NCBI GenBank assembly: GCA_021299095.1
Contig: JAJTFW010000042.1
Location: 1-33,515, forward strand
Direction: 5' to 3'
Source: Sphingobacteriales bacterium
Lineage (GTDB): Bacteria; Bacteroidota; Bacteroidia; AKYH767-A; OLB10
Length of the DNA: 33,515 bases
Shown: piece by piece, positions 8,787 to 17,055 of the stretch
Position numbering within the stretch: position 1 is the stretch's first letter
Layout of the letters: every line of letters starts with the position of its first letter
The notes under the pieces: generated by a model
The model's database searches: none
Told to the model about the DNA's origin: nothing
The model's input: only the letters and a program-made list of their open reading frames with translations
Made by a program: the position numbers and the translations under genes

Positions 8787-8809
8787 CTTAATGTTATTAA
8801 AAGGTTAAG
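8787..8809 (-). promoter_or_regulatory. candidate Pho box upstream of pstS
   Basis: Read on the minus strand, heptamers CTTAACC (8809-8803) and AATAACA (8798-8792) start exactly 11 bp apart, with AT-rich spacers TTTT and TTAA. PhoB/PhoP-family regulators bind direct repeats with 11-bp spacing, and TTAACA-like hexamers are the known PhoP repeat of Bacillus. The site is about 60-80 bp before the pstS start, beside a gene pair encoding such a regulator. The binding role is inferred. Confidence 0.5.
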
Positions 8810-8961
8810 AATAGGGGCAACCACGCTTGTTAACCTGGTTGGGCCGATCATCTCTGAAGGCGCTCAAGGCTGTTTGCCGTTTTTTCGCGCCCATTCTTAT
8901 CGAAATCGGGTGGTTTCTTTGTAACAGGTTGAATTACAGTGTGGGACTCTTTTAATCCTCA

Positions 8962-8983
8962 TTTAACTTTGCCGTAACATTGC
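8962..8983 (+). promoter_or_regulatory. candidate Pho box and -7 box upstream of the response regulator gene
   Basis: Heptamers TTTAACT (8962-8968) and CGTAACA (8973-8979) are 11 bp apart and each is followed by TTGC. The exact -7 element TAACTTTG (8964-8971) overlaps the first repeat. If both are real, regulator binding here would block rather than aid this promoter. A weaker box CACTTTTG (8989-8996) lies just downstream and could be the regulated promoter instead. Confidence 0.35.
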
Positions 8984-9013
8984 TTCCTCACTTTTGGGCC
9001 AACAAAGAGCCAA

Positions 9014-9697
9014 ATGTCGAACGAAACCGTAAAAATCCTGCTTGTTGACGATGAGCCGGATATTCTGGAGTTCATGGAGTATAACCTTCGAAAGGAAGGG
9101 TATGAGGTGTTTTTGGCACGAAATGGCAAAGAGGCCCTTGAGATAGCACGAAAAGAACGTCCTCAGCTGGTGATTCTTGACATTATGATGCCTGTTATGG
9201 ATGGGATTGAGGCCTGCAGGCACCTGCGTGAGATGCCGGAATTACAGCATACCATGATCACTTTTCTGACGGCACGCAATGAGGAATACTCGCAAATTGC
9301 AGGTTTTGATGTTGGAGCCGATGATTACATTTCTAAACCGGTGAAACCACGCATTTTGGTTTCACGAATAAAGGCCTTGCTTCGCCGTGTAAACGGAGTG
9401 CAGCCCCAGGCCCCGGTCATTCAAATCGGGAATCTGCGCATCGACCGCGAAAAGTATTTGGTGTATAAAGATGAGATTCCGATCTCTTTTCCCAGGAAGG
9501 AGTTTGAGTTGCTATCACTGCTAACCTCAAAGCCCGGCAAGGTGTTTACGCGTGAAGATATCCTCTCGCGTGTGTGGGGGAACGATATTATCGTAGGTGA
9601 TCGTACCATCGATGTGCATATCCGGAAGATTCGTGAAAAGCTCGGCGATGAGTCAATCAAGACCATCAAGGGGATCGGATACAAGTTCGACATCTGA
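9014..9697 (+). CDS. phoB: PhoB-type response regulator (OmpR family)
   Basis: This cytosolic DNA-binding regulator is activated by phosphorylation from the histidine kinase encoded next to it. The 227-residue protein has a receiver domain (about 6-120) with acidic pair Asp12/Asp13, phospho-acceptor Asp56 in VILDIMMP, and the conserved Lys in ISKPVKP. The C-terminal winged helix (about 130-227) has the expected ending RTIDVHIRKIREKLG, then IKGIGYKFD. Adjacency to the divergent pst operon and Pho-box-like repeats supports a phosphate-starvation role; sequence alone does not separate PhoB from other OmpR-family members. Confidence 0.85.
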   Translation: MSNETVKILLVDDEPDILEFMEYNLRKEGYEVFLARNGKEALEIARKERPQLVILDIMMPVMDGIEACRHLREMPELQHTMITFLTARNEEYSQIAGFDVGADDYISKPVKPRILVSRIKALLRRVNGVQPQAPVIQIGNLRIDREKYLVYKDEIPISFPRKEFELLSLLTSKPGKVFTREDILSRVWGNDIIVGDRTIDVHIRKIREKLGDESIKTIKGIGYKFDI

Positions 9698-9712
9698 TTC
9701 CTTCGGTTGATT

Positions 9713-9747
9713 TTTGTAAATGGTCTAGTAACGACTCGTTACTTTTG
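9713..9747 (+). promoter_or_regulatory. promoter for the sensor kinase gene (TTTG-N23-TACTTTTG)
   Basis: The -33-like TTTG (9713-9716) and exact -7 box TACTTTTG (9740-9747) are separated by 23 bp, within the range described for Bacteroidota. The box ends 4 bp before ATG 9752, so this transcript would be leaderless. The kinase could thus be made apart from phoB, which lies 54 bp upstream. Confidence 0.5.
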
Positions 9748-9751
9748 TTGA

Positions 9752-10801
9752 ATGGGTGAACGTAAGGCCTTACTGACCGGATCCGGTGTGTCTGTTGTAA
9801 TGGCTACAGTGCTCACCGCTACTGTTAGGCTACTTTTCTTTGTTACTGGTTTTTCGTTCGAGTGGATTTATTACCTCCTGTTTTTTACGATTGTATTTGT
9901 CGTTTCTATTGTTACATCCAAATACTTGCATGCACGGTATGTCCGCGAGAGTTTGCAGGATATTTACCACCAGATCCAAGAATTGCGGGGAACAAAAGTC
10001 GTTAGGCCCGCACCATCCGATAGTGTGCCTGCATTATATGCTGAAATCAGTCGTATTCTGAATGACTGGAACAAAGAGTCGCGTTCCGAAATTGATCAGA
10101 TGAAGCAGGTGGAAACCTATCGACGTGATTTTTTGAGTAACGTATCGCACGAGTTGAAGACGCCGATTTTTTCTGTACAAGGATTTGTCCACACGCTGAT
10201 TGACGGCGGAATTGACGATCCGGATATCAACATGCACTACCTGTCAAAGGCTTCCAAAGGTATTGATCGGCTTATCCACATTGTTGAGGACCTTGAGTCG
10301 ATTTCACGTCTTGAAGCCGGAGAGTTGATTTTGGATAAACGGACCTTCGATATCCTGGAACTTGTTTCTGATGTATTCGATTCGCTAGAGTTGCAGGCCA
10401 GGGAAAAACAGGTGTCCTTTCAATCCTCATCCAGCACTGGCGAACGACTCTATGTGTATGCCGACAAGGACCTGATAAGGCAGGTGCTTGTAAATCTGAT
10501 TGTCAATTCAGTGAAGTATGGAGTCAAAGGCGGCGCAACTATTGTTTCGGTCAGCCCTGTGGGAGAGAAAGTGGTGGTTGAGGTATCAGACAACGGGATT
10601 GGAATTGAGAAACGCCATTTGCCCAGGCTATTCGAACGTTTTTACAGGGTCGACAAAAGCCGGTCACGTGAGCAGGGCGGTACCGGGCTTGGGTTGGCCA
10701 TTGTCAAGCACATCCTTGAGGCACACAACGAATCCATCAGTGTGGACAGTGAACCCGGCAAGGGTACTATTTTTGTGTTTTCGCTACTGCAAAGTCGCTG
10801 A
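9752..10801 (+). CDS. phoR: PhoR-type sensor histidine kinase
   Basis: This inner-membrane kinase is the likely partner of the preceding regulator. The 349-residue protein has two adjacent membrane helices (about 12-33 and 36-56) with almost no periplasmic loop, then a helical linker of about 70 residues. The dimerisation domain carries phospho-acceptor His133 in NVSHELKTPIF. The ATPase domain shows the N-box NLIVNSVKYG, G1 VSDNGIGI, the F-box LFERFYRVD and G2 GGTGLGLAIVKHI. The absence of a periplasmic sensor fits PhoR, which senses phosphate through PstSCAB-PhoU. I see no clear PAS domain, so the linker is shorter than in E. coli PhoR. Confidence 0.85.
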   Translation: MGERKALLTGSGVSVVMATVLTATVRLLFFVTGFSFEWIYYLLFFTIVFVVSIVTSKYLHARYVRESLQDIYHQIQELRGTKVVRPAPSDSVPALYAEISRILNDWNKESRSEIDQMKQVETYRRDFLSNVSHELKTPIFSVQGFVHTLIDGGIDDPDINMHYLSKASKGIDRLIHIVEDLESISRLEAGELILDKRTFDILELVSDVFDSLELQAREKQVSFQSSSSTGERLYVYADKDLIRQVLVNLIVNSVKYGVKGGATIVSVSPVGEKVVVEVSDNGIGIEKRHLPRLFERFYRVDKSRSREQGGTGLGLAIVKHILEAHNESISVDSEPGKGTIFVFSLLQSR

Positions 10802-10856
10802 GGGTTTACGGCCGCCGCGCCGGATTGGATATCTTTACACGAATTAACTTACGGCT

Positions 10857-11930
10857 ATGTCAACATCACGCTCTGCAAGTTCCCGCGAACGTAAAGTGAA
10901 GTCATTCGATCCCAATGGTCCTGCCTTGGACGATGCCGGTGTGTTCGGTTTGCCATTCACAACAGAGGAGTCCTCATTGGTCTTGGTCCCGATTCCATGG
11001 GAAGCAACAGTGAGTTACGGGCGTGGAACTGCAGATGGGCCGCAGGCTATTCTGGATTCATCGATGCAGGTTGATTTGTTTCACCCTGAGTTTCCTGAGC
11101 TTTGGAAGTTGGGTGTCGCTATGGATAAAGCACCGGCCGGACTTCGGAAGCTATCCGATAAGAGCAGGAAAAAAGCCGAAAAGGTAATCGATGGTGTTTC
11201 TTCCGGTTTGAGTGTCGGATCTCCTGTCGTTTCAAAACTACTCAGAGAAGTGAACTCGGCTTGTGAGTCGATGGTATCAACTGTACAGAATGCCGTTAGT
11301 GTACACCTGGATGCTAAAAAGCTCGTCGGATTGGTTGGCGGTGATCACAGCACCCCATTGGGATACATGAAAGCACTTGCAGAACGTTACCCCGATTTCG
11401 GCATTCTGCAGATTGATGCACATATGGATCTTCGAAATGCCTACGAAGGCTTTGCCTATTCGCACGCATCAATCATGTACAATGCGCTCCGTATCCCGCA
11501 GGTTAGCAAGCTGGTACAACTCGGGATTCGTGATTCCTGCATCGAGGAACAAAATGTAGTAAAGAAAAGCAAGGGGCGTGTCAAGGTGTTTACTTACGCG
11601 GATGTCGCGCGGAACCGATACGCCGGGATGAATTGGAAAAAGCAATGTAACGATATTATTGCCGCACTTCCCAAAAATGTTTACATCAGTTTTGATATCG
11701 ATGGACTCGACCCCAAGTTGTGCCCGAACACTGGAACCCCGGTAGCCGGAGGTTTCGAGTTTCATGAAATCACCTTCCTGCTTTCCTTGTTGGCCAATTC
11801 CGGTAAACGCATCATTGGGTTTGATTTGAATGAGGTGGCTCCTGGAAAGACTGACTGGGATGGTAATGTAGGAGCGCGCATGTTGTTCCATCTTTGTGGT
11901 GTCATCGCGCGCTCCAATCGATTGCTTTGA
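10857..11930 (+). CDS. agmatinase/arginase family protein (ureohydrolase)
   Basis: This is a Mn2+-dependent ureohydrolase, cytosolic, that removes urea from agmatine or arginine (formimidoylglutamate is also possible). The 357-residue protein shows the three metal motifs in order: GGDHS, DAHMD (in LQIDAHMDLR) and SFDIDGLDP. The N-terminus has the substrate-side SYGRGTADGPQAIL, typical of the agmatinase branch. It lies 55 bp after phoR and is followed by a strong bidirectional hairpin terminator. A partial promoter box TATCTTTA (10830-10837) precedes it. The agmatinase branch is favoured over arginase, but specificity cannot be fixed here. Confidence 0.85.
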   Translation: MSTSRSASSRERKVKSFDPNGPALDDAGVFGLPFTTEESSLVLVPIPWEATVSYGRGTADGPQAILDSSMQVDLFHPEFPELWKLGVAMDKAPAGLRKLSDKSRKKAEKVIDGVSSGLSVGSPVVSKLLREVNSACESMVSTVQNAVSVHLDAKKLVGLVGGDHSTPLGYMKALAERYPDFGILQIDAHMDLRNAYEGFAYSHASIMYNALRIPQVSKLVQLGIRDSCIEEQNVVKKSKGRVKVFTYADVARNRYAGMNWKKQCNDIIAALPKNVYISFDIDGLDPKLCPNTGTPVAGGFEFHEITFLLSLLANSGKRIIGFDLNEVAPGKTDWDGNVGARMLFHLCGVIARSNRLL

Positions 11931-11946
11931 TTTGTCTTCTGAAATA

Positions 11947-11983
11947 AAATGAAAGAGGCCGGTACTACCGGCCTCTTTCATTT
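11947..11983. terminator. bidirectional hairpin terminator between the agmatinase gene and clpB
   Basis: This is a perfect 18-bp inverted repeat around a single central base (11965), with core GAAAGAGGCCGGTA. A-rich and T-rich flanks serve both directions. The last bases of the clpB reading frame (stop 11984-11982) lie inside the right arm, so the hairpin closes both convergent genes. Confidence 0.85.
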
Positions 11984-14442
11984 AAGCTTCTGCAACAGCT
12001 TCGCCCATGTTTTTAAATGTGAAGTTGTTCAGGGTATCGATATCGATTTCGATGTGTTCTTCCTTGTGGATTGCACCGGATAAAATTTGCTTGCTCAGCT
12101 CATTCATAATTTTTTTCTGAATGACACGCTTCAGTGGTCGTGCTCCGAACTGCGGGTCGTATCCGAGTTGAGCAAGCCATTCGGTAGCTTCTGGGCTTAT
12201 GCTGATGTATATATCATTCTCCTCAAGTCGTTTGGCCAATTGTCCGAATTGCATGCGAACAATGTCTTGTATCTGATGCCGGTCGAGTGGGCTGAACATG
12301 ATGATTTCATCAATGCGGTTTAGGAATTCAGGTCGAATCGACTTTTTAAGTAACTCAAAAACCTCAAGACGCGATTTTGCAAGAATGCTTTCACGGTTCT
12401 CCTCATCGATACTGGCCATGTTGTCTTGAATCAGGTAGGCGCCGATGTTCGAGGTCATGATGATAATGGTATTCTTGAAATTGGCGGTCCTCCCCTTATT
12501 GTCAGTCAATCTGCCATCATCAAGTACCTGCAACAGGATGTTGAATACATCCGGATGAGCTTTTTCAATCTCATCCAATAGGATTACAGAATAGGGTCGA
12601 CGTCGTACGGCCTCTGTAAGTTGTCCGCCTTCGTCGTAGCCAACATAACCGGGAGGTGCGCCTATGAGTCGGCTTACGCTGTGCCTCTCTTGGTATTCGC
12701 TCATATCTATTCGTGTCATCGCGTTGTCGTCGTTGAACAGAAATTCTGCTAGTGCCTTGGCCAATTCAGTTTTTCCGACTCCGGTTGTTCCCAAGAAAAT
12801 GAATGAACCGATTGGTCGTCGTACGTCCTGCAATCCCGCCCTGCTGCGCCTTACTGCATCGGATAATGCTGCAATCGCATCCTCCTGACCTACTACGCGT
12901 TTGTGAAGTTCGGTTTCGAGATGAAGCAGCTTTTCGCGTTCACTTTGTAGCATACGCTTCAGTGGTATCCCTGTCCAGCGGCTGACAACTTCGGCAATGT
13001 CTTCACTGTCGACCTCTTCTTTGATCATCGCCTTGTTTTGCTGCGCATCGATTAGTTTGGTCTGACATTCTGCGAGAGTAGCTTCGGCTTCTTTGATTTT
13101 CCCATAGCGTATCTCGGCAACTTTTCCATAGTCACCGGCCCGCTCGGCCTGGTCAGCTTCCGCTTTGAGGATTTCAATGCTTTCGCGAGTTTGTGTGATG
13201 GTATCTATCACTAGTTTTTCTGATTCCCACCTGCTCTTTATCCGGCTTCGCTCTTCGTTGAGGTTGGCAAGGGTTTCACTGAGCTCTCCGAGCTTTTTTT
13301 CATCTCCCTCACGCTTAATTGCAGCCCGTTCGATTTCAACCTGCATGATGCGGCGTTGAATTTCATCCAATTCTTCCGGCACACTATCCATTTCCAGCCT
13401 GAGTTTCGCTGCCGCCTCATCAATTAGGTCGATGGCTTTATCGGGCAGGAATCGCGCAGTGATGTAACGATCGCTCAGTTCCGCTGCCGCACTCGTTTAG
13501 TGTTGTTGCGCCAATGGCGCGTAATTCACCACGGGCCAAAGCTGGTTTTAGGATGTTTGCTGCATCCATCGCACCTTCACCACCACCGCCAGCACCTACC
13601 AGCGTGTGGATTTCATCGATGAATAATACGATGTCACCTTCAGCCCCAATCACTTCCTTGACAACGGATTTTAATCGCTCTTCGAATTCGCCTTTGTATT
13701 TGGCTCCTGCGATTAATGCACCCATGTCGAGGGAATAGATCACTTTGGACTTCAGGTTCTCGGGTACGTCACCGTTGATGATGCGGTGCGCGAGCCCCTC
13801 TGCGATTGCTGTTTTACCTACACCCGGTTCGCCGATTAGGATCGGGTTGTTTTTTGTGCGTCGCGACAAGATCTGCAATACGCGTCTGATTTCTTCATCG
13901 CGGCCAATGACCGGGTCTAGCTTTCCCTCGTGAGCGAGTTGATTTAAGTTCCGTGCATATTTTTCGAGGGTATTATACGACTCTTCGGCTCCTGAACTTG
14001 TAGCACGAGAGCCCTTTCGGATTTCACGAATAGCAGACCTGATACGACCAGCATCTGCTCCGGCTTGTTTCAGTGCGTCGGACACTCCATCACCTGCGCT
14101 CATCAGTGTTAGTAGAAGATGTTCGACAGTTACAAACTCGTCTTTGAACTCACGAGTCATTTGCAGTGCGTTTTGTAATGCCTGTTGCAGTTTTGTTGAT
14201 AGGTAGGGTTGTCCCCCACTTACTTTAGCATATCCGTTCATCACTGCATCAAGCGATCGGCGTATATCGTTGAGGTTGACCTCGGCTTTCTTCAGCAATA
14301 GGGGTACAACTTCCTCCTCATTTTCAATCAGAGCCTTCAGTACGTGACCGGTTTCGATGGCTTGGTGACCCAGTTGCATGGCCATCCCCTGTGCCTGTTG
14401 AACGGCTTCCTGCGCCTTTACAGTGAATTTGTTGAGGTTCAT
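11982..14442 (-). pseudogene. clpB: ATP-dependent disaggregase ClpB, internal deletion and frameshift
   Basis: ClpB is a hexameric AAA+ chaperone that pulls apart protein aggregates with DnaK. The first piece (14442-13492) has the Clp N-domain (1-145), Walker [10 protein letters not shown] (204-212), Walker [11 protein letters not shown] and ends at sensor 1, GATTLNE. It then shifts and stops shortly after, at 13438. The second piece is open in another frame from 13490 to 11982. It starts [14 protein letters not shown] and includes [22 protein letters not shown], the coiled-coil M domain, Walker A GTTGVGKTE, Walker B VILLDEIEKAHPDV and the C-terminal D2 domain. About 53 residues between sensor 1 and AAAELSDRY, including the arginine-finger segment ALERRF, are absent, so about 158 bp are missing at 13491. 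With them the protein would have about 870 residues, the normal size. As written the product is non-functional. Start ATG 14442 matches family N-termini. Confidence 0.85.
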
Positions 14443-14640
14443 GGTTATATTGTTTTATTATGCACCATCAAAGTTTGTCCCATTCGTATTTTCATTCATA
14501 AACCCTGCTAACTTGTCAGTATTTGAGTTTTCAAGTGTCAAACATGCAGTACAATTGTGTTTTAGATGCCAAACTGTCGCAGGGGAAAAAAGAAAAAGCC
14601 GCCTTACGGGGCGGCTGGTGATGGTGTGGAGTGTATTTGA
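14443..14640. other. intergenic region between clpB and the TonB-like gene
   Basis: About 200 bp without a gene. It holds the terminator of the upstream minus-strand gene and the presumed clpB promoter. On the minus strand AAACTTTG (14476-14469) is a 7-of-8 match to the -7 box, 26 bp before ATG 14442. I see no CIRCE repeat or clear heat-shock site. Confidence 0.4.
14586..14616 (-). terminator. intrinsic terminator after the TonB-like gene
   Basis: On the minus strand the stem AGCCGCC/GGCGGCT (loop of 6) is followed by a T-rich run (TTTTTCTTTTTT). It lies about 25-55 bp after the stop codon of the gene at 14641-15144. Confidence 0.8.
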
Positions 14641-15144
14641 TTAAAAAGTGATGGTCATGGTTCCCTTTTGTTCGAGGGGCATGGTTGTGCCTCCTTCAAA
14701 TGCCGCACTTTCGGCTGCTTGTTTAGCCTTGGTCAACAAATAGGTGCTCATGGTTGTGGTTCCTTCTACACCCGGATCAGCTTTAATCACGTTGCCATAT
14801 TTATTGATGGTGATGGCTACTACAACGATTCCACGTTCCATGGTGAGATTGTCGATTTTGGGTTGCTTTATCAGTTTTCTGCCTGGCATCACAAATGACA
14901 CTCCTTTTTGACCGGTAGCTGTGCTGCCACCTAATCCTCCGGGTTCAACATCAAATTCAATTGATTTGATTTGACCTAGCTGAAAACTCAACAGTGCTCC
15001 TTTGTGAAAGAAGCTCACAGTGTTGTTCTCAATCCGCTGCACCTCTCCATTCATACGTTCGCCCGATTTGGTAATGATTAGGTGCTGGGCCTCGGCTTGT
15101 GTGAGTAGCAAGGTTAAGAGAGCGGAAAAGAAGAATGTTCGCAT
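14641..15144 (-). CDS. secreted protein with TonB C-terminal-like domain
   Basis: A 167-residue protein with a cleavable signal peptide (residues 1-19, ending QAEAQ). Residues 20-65 form a small beta-rich part around the motif SGERMNGEVQ. The C-terminal half (about 95-167) resembles the TonB C-terminal fold, with GIVVVAITINKYGNVIKA and then a helix LLTKAKQAAESAAF. It lacks the uncleaved N-terminal anchor and the proline-rich spacer of a true TonB, so it is unlikely to transduce energy by itself. A periplasmic or envelope location is inferred. It stands alone, with its own terminator and a divergent Nudix gene upstream. Confidence 0.65.
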   Translation of the reverse strand: MRTFFFSALLTLLLTQAEAQHLIITKSGERMNGEVQRIENNTVSFFHKGALLSFQLGQIKSIEFDVEPGGLGGSTATGQKGVSFVMPGRKLIKQPKIDNLTMERGIVVVAITINKYGNVIKADPGVEGTTTMSTYLLTKAKQAAESAAFEGGTTMPLEQKGTMTITF

Positions 15145-15264
15145 TATGGATTCGTTTAGCTATTAAACAAAGAAACGATTCATGTTCAGGTTTCTTATGT
15201 TCATGCCCGGGCGATAAATAACAAGCTGTTGTTAATTGTTATCTTGCGTTGAATTCGTACTAAA

Positions 15265-15918
15265 ATGAGTGGGCTGCCTGATTTCGTTGTTGCGCTTCAA
15301 CGGCGCCTTGGGCTGAACTTGCCCGGCGAACTGGCTCGAGGTCCTTTATCTCCTCCACACCGACCGATCCTTGACGATGTACAAATCGCCAAACGAAATC
15401 CGTTCAAGGCAGCGGTACTCGTTTTACTTTATCCCGAACCTAGCGGTGTTCATCCTTCAATCGCGTTGATTGAGCGAAGTATGGGCGGAGGGGTGCATTC
15501 TGGGCAGATAGCACTCCCCGGAGGAAAGCAGGAGTCAGGCGAATCACTTCTTGGTACGGCTTTGCGTGAAGCACAGGAAGAGATTGGTGTGGATCCTACT
15601 ACAATTCATGTGTTGGGCGAATTGACGCGACTCTATGTACCGCCAAGTAATTTCCTGGTAAATCCGTTTGTCGGTTGGGTCACTCAAAAACCTGATTTCA
15701 ATCCCAACCCGGAGGAGGTAAGCCGCATGATCAGTTTAAACTTAGGTGCTTTTTTGGGAGAACACGCAGTAGTGCGTTCGCGGGTGTCCGGGTTAAATGG
15801 TCATCAATTCGATGTGCCGGCTTTTCAAATTGATGATCACTTGATTTGGGGTGCTACTGCCATGATGCTCGCGGAGCTGTTGCACATCTATGGGGAAACA
15901 CGTTTGGAGGTCGGGTGA
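15265..15918 (+). CDS. CoA pyrophosphatase-type Nudix hydrolase
   Basis: This cytosolic Nudix hydrolase probably cleaves coenzyme A to 4'-phosphopantetheine and 3',5'-ADP. The 217-residue protein has the Nudix box from GGKQESGE to REAQEEIGV, matching Gx5Ex7REUxEExGU. Upstream of the box the stretch HSGQIALPGGK is the pattern of the NudL/PCD1 CoA-diphosphatase group (usually SGQVAFPGG). A signature VPPSNFLVNPFVG in the middle also fits that group. The start ATG 15265 is the first in frame. A partial -7 box TATCTTGC lies 17 bp before it. Confidence 0.85.
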   Translation: MSGLPDFVVALQRRLGLNLPGELARGPLSPPHRPILDDVQIAKRNPFKAAVLVLLYPEPSGVHPSIALIERSMGGGVHSGQIALPGGKQESGESLLGTALREAQEEIGVDPTTIHVLGELTRLYVPPSNFLVNPFVGWVTQKPDFNPNPEEVSRMISLNLGAFLGEHAVVRSRVSGLNGHQFDVPAFQIDDHLIWGATAMMLAELLHIYGETRLEVG

Positions 15919-15921
15919 AAC

Positions 15922-15948
15922 AAAAAACGGGAGTCCTAGGGACTCCCG
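15922..15948 (-). terminator. intrinsic terminator after the Omp28-like gene
   Basis: The stem CGGGAGTCC/GGACTCCCG (15928-15936, 15940-15948) has a 3-base loop. On the minus strand it is followed directly by TTTTTT (15927-15922). It sits about 23 bp after the stop of the minus-strand gene at 15971. It also lies just after the plus-strand Nudix stop, where it lacks a T-run. Confidence 0.9.
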
Positions 15949-15970
15949 CTCTAGACCAACGGACTGGTGT

Positions 15971-16849
15971 TTAGTTCCAGTTTTTCAAGGTGCCAAGCGT
16001 CGCTTCCTGAACGTTAAGCACTTCTTTGCTCGTGGCGTCGCTGATGAAAGCGACAATTTTCCAAGTACTATTTCCTGTACGCTCTGGTACATCAAATTTG
16101 AATGTGAAGGTGCCTGAACCTCCATTCACCATGCTGGCCGGGTTAATGGAGTTTCCCAATGTTCCGGTCAGAACTCGGCGAACAACGTTGGCATGTGTAA
16201 AGTTGTTGATCGGATTCCCCTGGTTAAAAAACGGTGACGAGGGTACGATGTTGTGGTTGTTTGCTTGTGCAAAATTGATACCGTTTGAACTCACCATGTC
16301 TTCTATCAGATAGGCGGTGACATTTCGGGGTGAATTTGCGTTCGTATTAAAGCCTGCCACTACCCAGACAGTTGCGGTTTTATTGGAAACCTTTGAATTG
16401 ATGGCCAATCCGCAATCCGCGGGCTTGCGCAATTCTCCGTCAACAGCATTCGCCCAACGAGTTCCATCAAGAAATGTAGTACCTGCAAACGATTTACGGT
16501 TGATGGTGGCAACTGCCGCTGTGTTTGTACTGCCAAGGTTTTGCAATACACGTGATCCATGGGTAATGGCCATCACATCGCTTAGGTGAAGATTGGCAAC
16601 TGAAACCCGGCCAGGAAAGGTGCGCTGGATCAGTTCTGTGTTTAGTGCGTTCATTGGAGCTTCTCCGTCGGTGACGTCGGTGAATTGCTCAAGCAAGGTG
16701 TTTTTAGTGAATACCGCCGGTACCGGTGTGATGCCGGGCTGGTTGCTTACACGCTCGCGGATATCCATAGATACCGTTTCAGGCGTTTCTTTTTGACATG
16801 AGCTGAACAGTACGATGACTGTTGCGCCGAATAAGAATAACTTGTTCAT
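15971..16849 (-). CDS. Omp28-related lipoprotein lacking the CxxC cysteines
   Basis: A 292-residue envelope lipoprotein. The start at ATG 16849 gives a lipoprotein signal ending LFSSC (Cys at about 21). An in-frame upstream ATG at 17017 would prefix about 56 unlikely residues. Residues 60-75 read LLEQFTDVTDGEAP, the position where Omp28-family proteins carry LLEEFTGxxCxxCP on a thioredoxin-like fold; both cysteines are missing here. The segment SVANLHLSD and the later VVRRVLTGTLGN are also Omp28-like, the latter in the C-terminal beta-domain. Omp28 proteins are Bacteroidota surface or outer-membrane antigens of unclear function. A disulfide or redox role is not possible in this copy. The gene has its own promoter and terminator. 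Family assignment rests on pattern recognition, so moderate confidence. Confidence 0.65.
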   Translation of the reverse strand: MNKLFLFGATVIVLFSSCQKETPETVSMDIRERVSNQPGITPVPAVFTKNTLLEQFTDVTDGEAPMNALNTELIQRTFPGRVSVANLHLSDVMAITHGSRVLQNLGSTNTAAVATINRKSFAGTTFLDGTRWANAVDGELRKPADCGLAINSKVSNKTATVWVVAGFNTNANSPRNVTAYLIEDMVSSNGINFAQANNHNIVPSSPFFNQGNPINNFTHANVVRRVLTGTLGNSINPASMVNGGSGTFTFKFDVPERTGNSTWKIVAFISDATSKEVLNVQEATLGTLKNWN

Positions 16850-16876
16850 GTTGTTGTTTGCGATTCGTTTACAATA

Positions 16877-16904
16877 CAATGTTAGGGGCATACACCGATG
16901 ACAA
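16877..16904 (-). promoter_or_regulatory. possible promoter of the Omp28-like gene (TTG-N17-TAACATTG)
   Basis: On the minus strand TTG (16904-16902) is 17 bp before TAACATTG (16884-16877), a 7-of-8 match to TAnnTTTG. The predicted start of transcription is about 20 bp before ATG 16849. Confidence 0.4.
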
Positions 16905-16954
16905 TTGTTCGATTTGCTACACATGCTTACAGCCGATTTCGCAGCCAATTGTTC
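16902..16954. repeat. direct repeat CAATTGTTC in a divergent intergenic region
   Basis: CAATTGTTC occurs at 16902-16910 and 16946-16954, start to start 44 bp, close to four helical turns. Each copy contains the palindrome CAATTG. The first copy covers the putative -33 of the Omp28-like gene. This could be an operator pair or chance. Confidence 0.3.
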
Positions 16955-17041
16955 ATGCATTATACTGTAAGTGATTGTAAAGCAAATAGATGAAAGGCGG
17001 TATTTCTTACAAATCAAGTGTCAATCGCACACTGCACGTTC

Positions 17042-17049
17042 TATATTTG
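17042..17049 (+). promoter_or_regulatory. -7 promoter box (TATATTTG) for the second Nudix gene
   Basis: An exact TAnnTTTG match ends 6 bp before ATG 17056. It excludes the in-frame ATG at 16990 as the start, since that lies upstream of the promoter, and suggests a leaderless message. Confidence 0.5.
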
Positions 17050-17055
17050 CTAACT

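Noticed and set aside
8727-9013. Small gene or RNA in the pstS-regulator gap
   Set aside because: Only promoter-like and Pho-box-like elements are visible. The minus-strand frame at 8963-9223 is mostly antisense to the regulator gene.
13438-13500. Programmed ribosomal frameshift or translational bypass in clpB
   Set aside because: There is no slippery heptamer. Bypass skips extra bases, whereas here conserved coding bases are missing, which no translational event can restore.
16850-17017. N-terminal extension of the Omp28-like protein from ATG 17017
   Set aside because: It would bury the lipoprotein signal that starts at ATG 16849 and runs through the probable promoter.
16990-17055. N-terminal extension of the second Nudix protein from ATG 16990
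   Set aside because: An exact -7 promoter box lies inside this stretch, and the added residues are not Nudix-like.
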